Assembly (NCBI GenBank): GCA_036015235.1
Contig: CP107926.1
Location: 5,785,501 to 5,849,500, forward strand
Length of the DNA stretch: 64,000 nucleotides
Source of the DNA: Streptomyces sp. NBC_00433
GTDB taxonomy: Bacteria; Actinomycetota; Actinomycetes; Streptomycetales; Streptomycetaceae
Direction of reading: 5' to 3'
Part shown: positions 1 to 8,754 of the stretch, piece after piece
How the letters are laid out: the number at the start of each line of letters is the position of its first letter
Numbering within the stretch: position 1 is the stretch's first letter
Made by a program: the position numbers and the translations under genes
Notes under the pieces: model-generated
Told to the model about the DNA's origin: nothing
Database searches by the model: none
The model's input: only the letters and a program-made list of their open reading frames with translations

Positions 1-329
1 CCATCGGCAACCCGGCGGACGGCCCCTACGTGCTGGACATCGCACGACGGACCGGCGGTGCGGTCGAGGACGTGAACGACGAGCAGGTCGTGGACGCCAT
101 CAAGCTGCTGGCCCGCACCGAGGGGATCTTCGCCGAGACGGCCGGCGGGGTGACCGTGGGTGTGCTGAGGAAGCTGATCGAGACCGGGCAGCTCGACCCG
201 GCCGCCGAGACCGTCGTGCTGAACACCGGCGACGGCCTGAAGACCCTGGACGCGGTGGCTCCGACCACCGGGCCGACCGCGACCATCCGTCCCACCGTTG
301 CCGCTTTCCGAGAGGCTGGCCTCGCATGA
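1..329 (+). CDS. thrC: Threonine synthase, C-terminal part (5' end outside window)
   Basis: The window opens inside this gene; the frame read from base 3 gives about 108 residues before the TGA at 327-329. Threonine synthase is a PLP enzyme that converts O-phosphohomoserine to threonine in the cytoplasm. The visible tail carries features of the family C-terminus: a stretch on progression to high locus numbers (EGIFAETAGGVT) and the conserved end strand TVVLNTGDGLKTLDAV. The PLP lysine lies upstream of the window. The stop overlaps the next start by four bases (ATGA), so the downstream sulfur-carrier gene is probably translationally coupled. The call rests on the C-terminal motif only, but this motif plus the neighbour make it quite secure. 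Confidence 0.88.
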   Translation, partial: IGNPADGPYVLDIARRTGGAVEDVNDEQVVDAIKLLARTEGIFAETAGGVTVGVLRKLIETGQLDPAAETVVLNTGDGLKTLDAVAPTTGPTATIRPTVAAFREAGLA

Positions 330-601
330 GTGCTTCCGTACGTATCCCCACCATTCTCCGCACCTACACCGGCGGCCAGGCAGAGGTTCAGGCCGAGGGC
401 GGGACGCTGGCCGCGGTGATCGAGTCGCTGGAAAAGAATCATGCGGGTATTTCCGCGCGGGTTCTCGACGACACCGGAAAGCTCCGCCGTTTCGTGAACG
501 TCTATGTCAACGACGACGATGTCCGCTTTTCCGAGGGTCTTGCCACCGTGGTCCCCGACGGCGCGAGCGTGTCGATCATTCCCGCGGTCGCCGGCGGCTG
601 A
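326..601 (+). CDS. MoaD/ThiS-family sulfur carrier protein (CysO-like)
   Basis: A 91-residue ubiquitin-fold protein ending in the Gly-Gly tail (AVAGG) that is adenylated and thiocarboxylated in sulfur carriers. In the family such proteins deliver sulfur for molybdopterin, thiamine or, for actinobacterial CysO, cysteine biosynthesis. Length and the pattern of a conserved central segment (DDTGKLRRFVNVYVNDDDVRF) followed by VPDGASVSIIPAVAGG fit the CysO-like subgroup. The ATG overlaps the thrC stop, and the arrangement next to threonine synthase is common in Streptomyces. No cysM or mec partner is visible here, so the exact pathway is inferred, not shown. A strong hairpin follows the stop. Confidence 0.88.
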   Translation: MSASVRIPTILRTYTGGQAEVQAEGGTLAAVIESLEKNHAGISARVLDDTGKLRRFVNVYVNDDDVRFSEGLATVVPDGASVSIIPAVAGG

Positions 602-654
602 GCCGCCCCCGTTCCGGTCTGACAGGAATCCGCAGACCCTCTGACGTTTAACCT

Positions 655-695
655 GCGCCCCGCCCGGGAACTGTTTTTGTCCCCGGGTGGGGCGC
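655..695 (+). terminator. Hairpin terminator after the sulfur-carrier gene
   Basis: Two 17-base arms (655-671 and 679-695) pair with only G-U type mismatches around a T-rich 7-base loop. It lies about 55 bases after the MoaD-like stop and probably ends the thrC transcript, so the cold-shock gene downstream has its own promoter. Confidence 0.75.
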
Positions 696-1044
696 CCGCA
701 TGTGGGCCGGTAGTTGTGCCGGGATAGAGTTGCCAGAGGCATGTGGCACTCCTGAGACGGGTTGTGCAGCCGTTGCGGCGATTTATCGCCAAAGTCACAA
801 GCGATTGGTCCGACAGGACCCTTATGTCCGGTCCGAGTTGCCCCGCCATATCATTCCTTCCTGGTGTATTTCCGATCGGTCGCGCCCAGAATTCTCGTCC
901 AATTGACCTGTTGCAGACGGCATCCGTGCAGATACATTCAGCCGCGGTCGACGCGTTCCGGCGCACACCCCCCACGGGGGTGAGGTCTGACCCGGGCCCG
1001 CGGAGCGCGGGGCCGCGATAGGGCCAGTAATAGGGGAGTTAGGA
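696..1044 (+). promoter_or_regulatory. Long leader / promoter region of the cold-shock gene
   Basis: About 350 bases without a convincing gene separate the terminator from the CspA-type ORF. It is relatively AT-rich for this genome. Several -10-like hexamers occur (for example TAGAGT near 724 and TAATAG near 1028) but none has a clearly spaced -35. A GGGGAG motif sits just before the ATG at 1045. Long 5' leaders are typical of cold-shock mRNAs; the transcription start is not determinable from sequence alone. Confidence 0.4.
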
Positions 1045-1248
1045 ATGGCTCAGGGCACCGTCAAGTGGTTCAACGCGGAGAAGGGCTACGGCTTCATCGC
1101 GGTCGACGGTGGTGCGGATGTCTTCGTCCACTACAGCGCGATACAGATGGACGGATACCGCACCCTCGAAGAAGGCCAGCGAGTCGAGTTCGAAATCTCG
1201 CAGGGTCAGAAGGGGCCGCAGGCGGACATGGTCCGACTGGCCGGCTGA
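1045..1248 (+). CDS. Cold-shock protein, CspA family
   Basis: A 67-residue single cold-shock domain with both RNP motifs: KGYGFIAVD (RNP1) and VFVHYSAI (RNP2). These proteins bind single-stranded RNA/DNA and act as RNA chaperones in the cytoplasm. The N-terminus [18 protein letters not shown] is canonical and fixes the start at ATG 1045, preceded by GGGGAG. It is a complete family member at the usual length. It stands alone, flanked by a terminator on each side, and is followed by the CIRCE-controlled groEL2. The Streptomyces ScoF family name may apply, but the paralogue cannot be assigned from sequence alone. A second, longer cold-shock protein lies at 32639. Confidence 0.95.
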   Translation: MAQGTVKWFNAEKGYGFIAVDGGADVFVHYSAIQMDGYRTLEEGQRVEFEISQGQKGPQADMVRLAG

Positions 1249-1288
1249 TCGGCTCGGGCGCGTTCGGCCACCGACGCGACGCCATCAC

Positions 1289-1319
1289 GAAGGGCCACCC
1301 CCGCCAGGGGTGGCCCTTC
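1289..1319 (+). terminator. Hairpin terminator after the cold-shock gene
   Basis: A perfect 13-bp stem (1289-1301 with 1307-1319) and a 5-base loop lie 40 bases after the stop. There is only a weak T run, as is usual in Streptomyces. Confidence 0.8.
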
Positions 1320-1372
1320 ACCTTTGGTGCCCCCGGGGTCACCTCGGGCCGCTTCCTCCACGCCCGAGGCGC

Positions 1373-1401
1373 TTGCACTCGCAGGGGGAGAGTGCTAATC
1401 A
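1373..1401 (+). promoter_or_regulatory. Putative vegetative promoter of groEL2
   Basis: TTGCAC (1373-1378) and TAATCA (1396-1401) are spaced by 17 bp and lie directly upstream of the CIRCE element. The -35 is close to consensus; the -10 is imperfect. Position and heat-shock context support it. Confidence 0.55.
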
Positions 1402-1405
1402 TTGG

Positions 1406-1432
1406 TTAGCACTCTCCGAGTGAGAGTGCCAC
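1406..1432 (+). promoter_or_regulatory. CIRCE operator (HrcA binding site)
   Basis: TTAGCACTC (1406-1414), nine bases, then GAGTGCCAC (1424-1432). The left arm matches the CIRCE consensus perfectly and the right arm differs at two positions. A further GAGTGCTAA arm at 1390-1398 pairs perfectly with the left arm in the opposite order, giving three arms. In actinobacteria HrcA binds this element and represses groE genes until heat shock. Confidence 0.9.
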
Positions 1433-1449
1433 TTGGACCGGGTCGGTGA

Positions 1450-3195
<1,746 letters not shown>

Positions 3196-3225
3196 TCCCC
3201 CGGGATCACCGTCCAGCACGCGACG

Positions 3226-3264
3226 CGGCGCCCCCTTCCCCGTACGTACGGGAAGGGGGCGCCG
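3226..3264. terminator. Bidirectional hairpin between groEL2 and the lipoprotein gene
   Basis: An almost perfect ~18-bp palindrome centred on a TACGTA core sits between two convergent genes (groEL2 ending 3195, lipoprotein ending 3287). It can terminate both. Confidence 0.8.
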
Positions 3265-3286
3265 CTCTGTCGCAGGTCCGTCCGGC

Positions 3287-3649
3287 TCAGCTGCTGGGCA
3301 TGGCCAGCGGCGCGGGCAGGTGGCCGGGGTCGGTGACGGCGATGATGTCGTCCTCGGTCATCACGGCGAGCTCCGGGTCGAGCCCCAGCAGCCGGTAGAC
3401 GCTGACGGGCTGCCGCGGCTCGGGGCCGCCGCCGTCCTGGCAGCCGTCGAAGTAGCCCTGCCCGACCGGGTCGCCCTGGTGCGGCACGACCTTCGCCGAC
3501 TCCTGCCCCGGTGCCATCACGTACAGCCTCCCGCCGTAGTGCAGCTCCCAGGCGCAGTCCATGCCCCCGGTGCCGCTCCCGGCGCCGGAGCAGCCGCCCA
3601 GCGCCAGCAGAGCGGCCGCCGCGAGCACCGCTGGTCCTCGTCCGTTCAC
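3287..3649 (-). CDS. Small predicted lipoprotein
   Basis: A 120-residue secreted protein of unknown function. The start is GTG at 3649, supported by AGGGGG six bases upstream; a more upstream in-frame start at 3685 would add 12 residues before the signal sequence. The N-terminus (VNGRGPAVLAAAALLALGGC) is a lipoprotein signal with lipobox LGGC and lipidation Cys at residue 20. After a short SG-rich linker there are two further cysteines (DCAW, DGCQDGG) that may form a disulfide, then a proline-rich C-terminal region. No catalytic motif is recognised. It probably sits on the outer face of the membrane. Confidence 0.7.
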   Translation of the reverse strand: MNGRGPAVLAAAALLALGGCSGAGSGTGGMDCAWELHYGGRLYVMAPGQESAKVVPHQGDPVGQGYFDGCQDGGGPEPRQPVSVYRLLGLDPELAVMTEDDIIAVTDPGHLPAPLAMPSS

Positions 3650-3719
3650 AGGTCCCCCCTCGTTCGGTGTGCACCTTGGACGCACGACCGCCGAGAGGGG
3701 TTCCGGGGGTGACGGGCGG

Positions 3720-4664
3720 TCAGCCGGCCGCCGACTCCAGGGCCTTGCGCAGGTGGCCGCCGGACTCGGTCAGCAGCCGGGCCGCGGTCGGCGCGTCGAC
3801 CTTGGCCAGCAGGGTGAGGATCGCGGGTTTGACCTCGCCGTCGGTGGCGGACAGCGCACGCTCGATCGCCGTGTCGTCCGCGCCGGTGGCCAGCGACACG
3901 ATCCGCCGGGAGCGGGCCCGCAGCTTCTCGTTGGACGCGCGCACGTCCACCATCAGGTTCCCGTAGGTCTTGCCGAGCCGGATCATGGTGATGGTCGAGA
4001 GCATGTTGAGCACCAGCTTCTGCGCGGTGCCCGACTTCAGCCGGGTGGACCCGACGACCAGCTCGGGCCCGACCACGACCTCGATGCCGTGGTCCGCGGC
4101 GGCGGCCAGCGGCGAGTCGGCGTTGCAGGACAGCCCCACGGTCAGCGCCCCGAGCGCGCGGGCGTGCTCGACCGCGCCGACGGCGTAAGGCGTACGCCCC
4201 GAGGCCGAGACGCCGACGACGGCGTCGGCGGCGGTCAGCCCGAGCGCGTCCAGGTCCTCCGCGGCCAGCTCCTTGCTGTCCTCGGCGCCCTCGATCGAGG
4301 TGACCATGGCGCTCGGCCCGCCCGCGATGAGGCCGACGACCTCCCGCCCGGGTGTGGTGTTGAAGGTCGGCGGGCACTCGCTGGCGTCCAGGACGCCGAG
4401 TCTGCCCGCCGTGCCGGCGCCGGCGTAGACGAGCCGCCCGCCGCGGGCCATCCGGTCGGCGATGCCGTCGATCGCCGCGGCGATGCTCGGCAGTTGGGCG
4501 GCGACGGCGGCCGGCACGGTGGCGTCCTCGCCGTTCATGGTGCGGGCGATGTCGAGGGTGGGCATCCGGTCGATCTCGGCCAGCTCGGGTCGGAAGGCCT
4601 CCGTGGTCAGCGTGTCCAGCTCGCGGCGCAGCTCGGTGTACTGGGGCATGTGCGGCTCGTTCAT
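3720..4664 (-). CDS. murQ: N-acetylmuramic acid 6-phosphate etherase
   Basis: A 314-residue single SIS-domain enzyme that cleaves the D-lactyl ether of MurNAc-6-P to give GlcNAc-6-P and lactate, a peptidoglycan recycling step. Diagnostic motifs are RLVYAGAGTAGRLGVLDASECPPTF (residues about 77-101, shown here only by its key parts: AGAGTAGR and SECPPTF with the catalytic Glu near 96), GVSASGRTPY, and LKSGTAQKLVLNMLST. Length matches the family (about 300). It is divergent in neither direction: the regulator-type gene RpiR lies upstream on the same strand, 262 bases away across tandem repeats, suggesting it is expressed with or controlled by that regulator. No MurNAc transporter or kinase is adjacent. 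Confidence 0.95.
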   Translation of the reverse strand: MNEPHMPQYTELRRELDTLTTEAFRPELAEIDRMPTLDIARTMNGEDATVPAAVAAQLPSIAAAIDGIADRMARGGRLVYAGAGTAGRLGVLDASECPPTFNTTPGREVVGLIAGGPSAMVTSIEGAEDSKELAAEDLDALGLTAADAVVGVSASGRTPYAVGAVEHARALGALTVGLSCNADSPLAAAADHGIEVVVGPELVVGSTRLKSGTAQKLVLNMLSTITMIRLGKTYGNLMVDVRASNEKLRARSRRIVSLATGADDTAIERALSATDGEVKPAILTLLAKVDAPTAARLLTESGGHLRKALESAAG

Positions 4665-4773
4665 CCTTCTCGCATTGGTCAGGTGCGGGCGTGGGGGGAT
4701 GGGCGGCCGGCGTCCTGGTGGCCGCGGAGCAAACGGATTCAGCGGGGGGTGAACGGGGTCGGCGGAGCGGTGG

Positions 4774-4887
4774 GGGCTCGGCGGGGCTGTCAGAGGGCTC
4801 GGCTGGAGGGCTCGGCGGGGCTGTCAGAGGGCTCGGCTGGAGGGCTCGGCGGGGCTGTCAGAGGGCTCGGCTGGAGGGCTCGGCGGA
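4774..4887. repeat. 34-bp tandem repeats upstream of murQ
   Basis: Three identical 34-bp units (4774-4807, 4808-4841, 4842-4875) and a 12-base partial fourth fill the gap between rpiR and murQ. Each unit holds two GGGCTCGGC half-units. The array is flanked on each side by a similar short sequence of the type GCGGAGCAAA...TTCAGCG (near 4722 and 4883), suggesting expansion from one ancestral segment. It lies in the presumed murQ leader on the minus strand. Confidence 0.9.
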
Positions 4888-4926
4888 GCAAAATGGTTTC
4901 AGCGCATTATTTCAGTGCATACGTGG

Positions 4927-5895
4927 TCAGCCGCGGGCGGCACGCGGCCGGTGGCGGTGGGCCAGCGCCTCGTACGACGCGGCCAGCGCGGGCGCCGCCG
5001 ACTCGTACGTCCGCTGCGCCACACCCACGAACAGGCAGTCCACCAGAAGGAGCTGGCTGGTCCTGCTGGACATCGCGGCCGGCCGCAGCTCGCTCTCGCG
5101 CGAGCTGGACGTGGTCAGCACGATGTCCGCCCACTGGGTGACCGGGCCGTCGGGGCGCCCGGTGAGCGCGATGGTCGTCGCCCCCTGGTCGAAGGCGGCC
5201 CGCAGTGGCTCGATCACGTCGTGCGTACCGCCGGAATGCGTGATCGCGATCGCCACGTCGCCCGGCCGCAGCTGCACGGCGTTGGTCACCGCCAGGTGCG
5301 GGTCCGCGTGCGCGTGCGCGATCAGCCCGATCCGCAGCAGCTTCTGCGCCAGGTCCTGCCCGACCAGGCCGGACGCGGCCATCCCGTAGACGTCCGTGCG
5401 TCGCGCGGCGGCCAACGCGGCCACCGCCGCCTCCAGTTGGGCCATGTCCAGCTGGGCCGCGGTGTCGGCGAGGGTCTGCTGCTCCTCAAGGGCGAGCTTG
5501 GCGACGACGTCGGCGAGCGGGTCGTCCACCGCGATGTCCGCGGTCACCGCCGGCGGCACGCCGGCCGCCTGCTGCGCGGCCAGCGCGGCCAGGGCGAGCC
5601 GCAGGTCGCGATATCCCGGATAGCCCAGCAGCCGGGCCGTACGCACCACGGTGGCCTCGCTGGTGCCGGTACGTATCGCGAGCGCGGTGACGGTCTGCTG
5701 GGCGCAGCCGGCCGGGTCGCCCGCGACCGCCTCCGCGACCCGCTGCATCGAGCGGGTCATGGACGGCGCCAGCGTACGGACCTTGGCGGCCAGGGCTCCC
5801 GGGTCGGGAGGCGAAGCAGGTATGACGGGCGCGTCCGCGGCGCCGCGCAGGGGACGGACGCTCGGGGGGAAATTTTCCTTCACGCTGTGGGTCAC
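4927..5895 (-). CDS. MurR/RpiR-family transcriptional regulator (HTH + SIS)
   Basis: About 322 residues from the GTG at 5895; a GTG at 5883 (VKENFPPSVRP) is an equally plausible start. An N-terminal HTH_6 domain occupies roughly residues 35-115 (TVTALAIRTGTSEATVVRTARLLGY contains the recognition helix), followed by a SIS sugar-phosphate sensing domain around 150-290 (VYGMAASGLVGQDLAQKLLRIG and AITHSGGTHDVIEPL). Family members sense phosphosugars and repress catabolic genes. Since murQ follows on the same strand, MurNAc-6-P is the likely ligand, an inference from context. A TGAAA-N5-TTTCA palindrome lies just upstream of the start and could be an autoregulatory operator. An Ala/Pro-rich N-terminal segment precedes the HTH. 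Confidence 0.9.
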   Translation of the reverse strand: MTHSVKENFPPSVRPLRGAADAPVIPASPPDPGALAAKVRTLAPSMTRSMQRVAEAVAGDPAGCAQQTVTALAIRTGTSEATVVRTARLLGYPGYRDLRLALAALAAQQAAGVPPAVTADIAVDDPLADVVAKLALEEQQTLADTAAQLDMAQLEAAVAALAAARRTDVYGMAASGLVGQDLAQKLLRIGLIAHAHADPHLAVTNAVQLRPGDVAIAITHSGGTHDVIEPLRAAFDQGATTIALTGRPDGPVTQWADIVLTTSSSRESELRPAAMSSRTSQLLLVDCLFVGVAQRTYESAAPALAASYEALAHRHRPRAARG

Positions 5896-5899
5896 CCCA

Positions 5900-5914
5900 T
5901 GAAAGGTATTTTCA
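5900..5914. promoter_or_regulatory. Candidate RpiR operator TGAAA-N5-TTTCA
   Basis: A perfect 5-5-5 inverted repeat immediately upstream of the RpiR start. This arrangement is typical of MurR/RpiR operators. Related TTTCA half-sites (TTTCA at about 4896 and 4910) lie upstream of murQ as a direct repeat. Confidence 0.5.
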
Positions 5915-6039
5915 CGCGTCGTCCGACGTCAAGCGACTTTCCGCCACGCTGCGTCTGCTTCGCCGCGACGCCGCCGCCCGGCGGCTCCCCCGCCGCCTCC
6001 GTCCCCGCCTCCGTCCCCGCCCCTGGGACAATGGTCCCC

Positions 6040-6393
6040 ATGGACCACCCCGCAGAGGCGGTGCTGCACAGCGCCCGCGCCCTCGTACTCGCCGACCTCA
6101 CCGCCCGCGACATCGCGGGCCCCGCCATCGTCTCCCTCGTCGAGGACGCCGTCGCCGAACGCCGCTGGTGGCTCGACCAGTGGCCAGACGGCGCCGCCTT
6201 CGTCCCCGGCCTCGTCGCCCAGGACGTCCAGGACGCCCTCCTCGAAACGTACGGCCGCTGGCCCCTGTGCCCGCACTGCGAGGAGCCGCACGCCCTCGCC
6301 GTCGAACCCGAACTGGGCGCCGACCCCCAGTGGGTCTGCGAAGCCCGCGCCGAGGTCATCGCCCCCGTCGGCGCGCTGGGCACCTCCCGATGA
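6040..6393 (+). CDS. Conserved hypothetical protein with Cys cluster
   Basis: A 117-residue acidic, Ala-rich protein. The start is ATG 6040 (MDHPAEAVLHSARALV); ATG 6031 is also in frame but has no better ribosome site. A helical N-terminal half (with WWLDQWPDGAAFVPGLVAQDVQDALLE) is followed by CPHCEEPH and a later lone Cys in DPQWVCEA, which resembles a one-and-a-half zinc ribbon but is not a complete four-Cys site unless a His contributes. Function unknown. The stop overlaps the next ATG by four bases, so the pair is coupled. Confidence 0.75.
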   Translation: MDHPAEAVLHSARALVLADLTARDIAGPAIVSLVEDAVAERRWWLDQWPDGAAFVPGLVAQDVQDALLETYGRWPLCPHCEEPHALAVEPELGADPQWVCEARAEVIAPVGALGTSR

Positions 6394-6665
6394 CCGTCTA
6401 CGTCGACCCCGCCACCTGGCCGGGCCACGGCCGCCTCTGGTCCCACCTGGTCAGCGACACGTCTTACGCCGAGCTGCACGCATTCGCCGTCCGGCTGGGG
6501 GCTCCGCGCCGCGCTTTCGAACGCGACCACTACGACATCCCGGCCGAGCACTACGCCGAGGCCGTGCGGCTCGGCGCCGTGCCAGTCCCCAGCCGCGAGC
6601 TGGTATCCCGCCTCACGGCCGCGGGCCTCCGCCGCCGCAAACACGCTCCGACCCGCACCGACTAG
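6390..6665 (+). CDS. DUF4031 family protein
   Basis: A 91-residue small protein with the conserved DUF4031 pattern: MTVYVDPATWPGHGRLWSHL at the N-terminus, SDTSYAELHAFA, then ERDHYDIPAEHY and AVRLGAVPVPSRELV. Asp, His and Arg residues are concentrated in these blocks and could form an active or binding site, but the function of the family is unknown. The ATG at 6390 is embedded in the upstream stop (ATGA), which fixes the start. A Lys/Arg-rich tail ends the protein. The two-gene unit is followed by about 480 bases of non-coding repeats. Confidence 0.88.
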   Translation: MTVYVDPATWPGHGRLWSHLVSDTSYAELHAFAVRLGAPRRAFERDHYDIPAEHYAEAVRLGAVPVPSRELVSRLTAAGLRRRKHAPTRTD

Positions 6666-7152
6666 CCGGGGGTGCCCCCGCCCGCCTCGACGCGGCGCCG
6701 CCTGCCGCGGAGGGTGCCCCTTGGGGCGCGAGGCTGCATCTGATCTGCGGCTGGCGCCGCGTGGGCGCGCGCAACCACCCACCGGCCGGTGGTCCGGATG
6801 CGACAGCAACTGCCCCTTTCGGCCGGTGGCGACGTGCAGCTTGTCGGTGGCTGGCCGCGCAGTTCCCCGCGCCCCTGAAAAACGCTCGCCGTTCTGCGGA
6901 GGGGGCCGAGCCCCTCAGGGGCGCGAGGAACTGCGCGCGCAACCCACCACCGGCCGGTGGTCCGGGGCGGACCGGGCAGCCCCTTTGGGCCGGTGGCGAC
7001 CCGCGCGCCCGTCGACGGCTGGTCGCGCAGTTCCCCGCGCCCCTTATGGCTCGCCCTCTGCGAAGGGGGCATCCCTCAGGGGCGCGGCCCCGCCGCAGAG
7101 GGTGCCCGGGAAGCGCCCTCGCGCAGAGGGGAAGCGGGCCCGGCCGGCACGG
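6666..7152. repeat. Gene-free region with GC-rich intergenic repeat elements
   Basis: No credible gene. At least three copies, in both orientations, of the window's recurring element are present: cores CGCGCAGTTCCCCGCGCCCC at about 6858-6877 and 7026-7045, and the inverse form near 6918-6938. They are linked by GGCCGGTGGTCCGG and GGCCGGTGGCGAC blocks. The segments can fold into long imperfect hairpins between the DUF4031 gene and the esterase 3' end. Confidence 0.8.
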
Positions 7153-8094
7153 TCAGGTGAAGGAGGCGCGGAGGAAGCCGAGGATTTCCGCGTAGGCGGA
7201 GTCGGCCTGCGGCGCCAGCCCTGGCACGCTGAGGAAGGCATGCCCGGCCCCCGGGTATTCGGTGAGGCGTACGGATGTCCCGCCCGCCGCCAGGCGCTCG
7301 GCGTAGGCCCGCCCCTGATCGGCCAGCGGATCGTCCGTCGGCACGACCAGGAGCGCCGGGGCCAGCCCGCCCACATGTTCGGCGTAGAGCGGCGAGACCG
7401 CACGGGAGTCGGCCCCCGGTGGCACCGCGAGTCGCTGGAAGAGCAGCAGCTGCGGCACGCCGAGGCTCGGCGTGGAGGCGTACTCGACCGCCGAGCCGTA
7501 TTCGAGCATCGTCCCGGTCGCGTCAACCGCAGGATTGACCAGCACCTGCGCCCGCAGCCCGACCCCGGCCTCCCGCGCCCGTATCGCGGCGAGCGCGCAG
7601 ATCAAGGCCCCGCAGCTCTCGCCGAAGACGGCCGTACGCCCCGGGTCGACCCCCCACCGCTCGGCATGCCGTACCACGTGCGCGAGCACGTCCCAGCCGT
7701 CGTCCACCGCGTCCGCCAGCGGACTGTTCTCGTCGAGCAGCCGGTGCTCGACGGAGACGACGACGGCGGGCAGGTGCGCGGCGAGCCGGCTGTTGACCCA
7801 GTCGCTCTGTACGGCCGTGCCCACGAAGCCGCCGCCGTGCACGTGCACGACGAGGGGAAGGTCGGCGCCTTCGGCCGTGGCCGGCCGGTGGACGCGTACC
7901 GGCAGTTCGCGGCCCGGCAGGGCCACCGTCTGCCACTCGATGGCCGCCCCGGGGTCCGGCTCCCCCCGGAAGGGCAGCACCGCGTCGGATGCGCGGAAGC
8001 GGTTTTCCGCGGTGCGGTAGGTGATCAGTTCCTCGCCGGCGATGGTGGCCCAGTCCGGCTCCGGCGGCCGTTGCGCGACAGCGCTCTCGCTCAT
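7153..8094 (-). CDS. Alpha/beta hydrolase, HSL/family IV esterase type
   Basis: A 313-residue enzyme of the hormone-sensitive-lipase esterase family, which hydrolyses short acyl esters in the cytoplasm. The oxyanion motif HGGGF is at residues 86-90, the nucleophile elbow GESCG has Ser160, the acid is in PTDDPLADQG, and the catalytic His is in PGAGHAF. The ATG at 8094 (MSESAVAQRPP) gives the expected length; longer in-frame extension upstream runs through the operator region and is not credible. It is divergent from the TetR gene, with three operator copies between them, so TetR very probably represses it. The substrate is unknown. Confidence 0.9.
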   Translation of the reverse strand: MSESAVAQRPPEPDWATIAGEELITYRTAENRFRASDAVLPFRGEPDPGAAIEWQTVALPGRELPVRVHRPATAEGADLPLVVHVHGGGFVGTAVQSDWVNSRLAAHLPAVVVSVEHRLLDENSPLADAVDDGWDVLAHVVRHAERWGVDPGRTAVFGESCGALICALAAIRAREAGVGLRAQVLVNPAVDATGTMLEYGSAVEYASTPSLGVPQLLLFQRLAVPPGADSRAVSPLYAEHVGGLAPALLVVPTDDPLADQGRAYAERLAAGGTSVRLTEYPGAGHAFLSVPGLAPQADSAYAEILGFLRASFT

Positions 8095-8118
8095 GACGTT
8101 CTCCTTTTCGCGACCTGA

Positions 8119-8170
8119 GGTATCGAAACCAATAGTATCGAAACCTCGGGTATCGAAACAGGTATCGTTG
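8119..8170. promoter_or_regulatory. Triple operator for the TetR regulator
   Basis: GTATCGAAAC occurs at 8120-8129, 8135-8144 and 8150-8159, an exact 15-bp period, followed by a partial GGTATCGTT at 8161. The first copy is nearly palindromic (GGTATCGAAACC). It fills the gap between the divergent esterase and tetR genes and overlaps both likely promoters. Confidence 0.8.
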
Positions 8171-8175
8171 CGCCC

Positions 8176-8742
8176 ATGTCCCCACCGACTCCCGGCAGAC
8201 CCCCCGGCCGCCCACGCGCGGGCGTGACCGCCCCGGTCTTCGCCGCCACCCTGAGCACGGTCCAGGAGGTCGGTTACGCCCGCGCCACCGTCGAACGCAT
8301 CGCCGCCGCGGCGGGTGTCGCGAAGTCCACGGTCTATCGGCGCTGGCCGTCCAAGGGCGAGCTGATCGTGGACTGCCTCCTCGACGCCCTCGGCCCGGCG
8401 CCCCTGGAGGGCGCGACCCGAGCCGAGATCATGTCCTCGACCATCCGCTGGATCGCGGCGAAGATCAGTGAACCGGGGGTGGGCGACGCCTTCGCCGGCG
8501 TCTTCAGCGACGCGGTGAGCGACCCCGCCCTGCGCACGGTCCTCGCCACCCGCTTCCAGGACCCCTACCGCCTCGCGGTCCAGGAGGCCCTGGGTGAGCC
8601 GGAGGACCGCGTCCTCTTCTTCATCGACCTGATCGTCGGCACGTTGCTCCACCGCCTGGGCATGTCGGGCAGGCCGATGTCTGCCCCTGATGTCACCGCC
8701 CTGATCACCGTGGTGACCCCCCACTTCCCCGAACCCTCCTAG
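8176..8742 (+). CDS. TetR-family transcriptional regulator
   Basis: A 188-residue TetR protein. The N-terminal HTH is clear: TVERIAAAAGVAKSTVYRRWPSKGELI (about residues 38-64, the YRRWPSKGEL stretch being the hallmark), preceded by a Pro/Arg-rich arm (SPPTPGRPPGRPRAG). The C-terminal helical domain has the TetR_C layout (FIDLIVGTLLHRLGM). The ATG at 8176 is close to the last operator and has no clear ribosome site, so a very short leader is likely. It lies divergent to the esterase; repression of both genes through the triple operator is the simplest reading. The ligand is unknown. Confidence 0.93.
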   Translation: MSPPTPGRPPGRPRAGVTAPVFAATLSTVQEVGYARATVERIAAAAGVAKSTVYRRWPSKGELIVDCLLDALGPAPLEGATRAEIMSSTIRWIAAKISEPGVGDAFAGVFSDAVSDPALRTVLATRFQDPYRLAVQEALGEPEDRVLFFIDLIVGTLLHRLGMSGRPMSAPDVTALITVVTPHFPEPS

Positions 8743-8754
8743 CACCTCGCCCTT

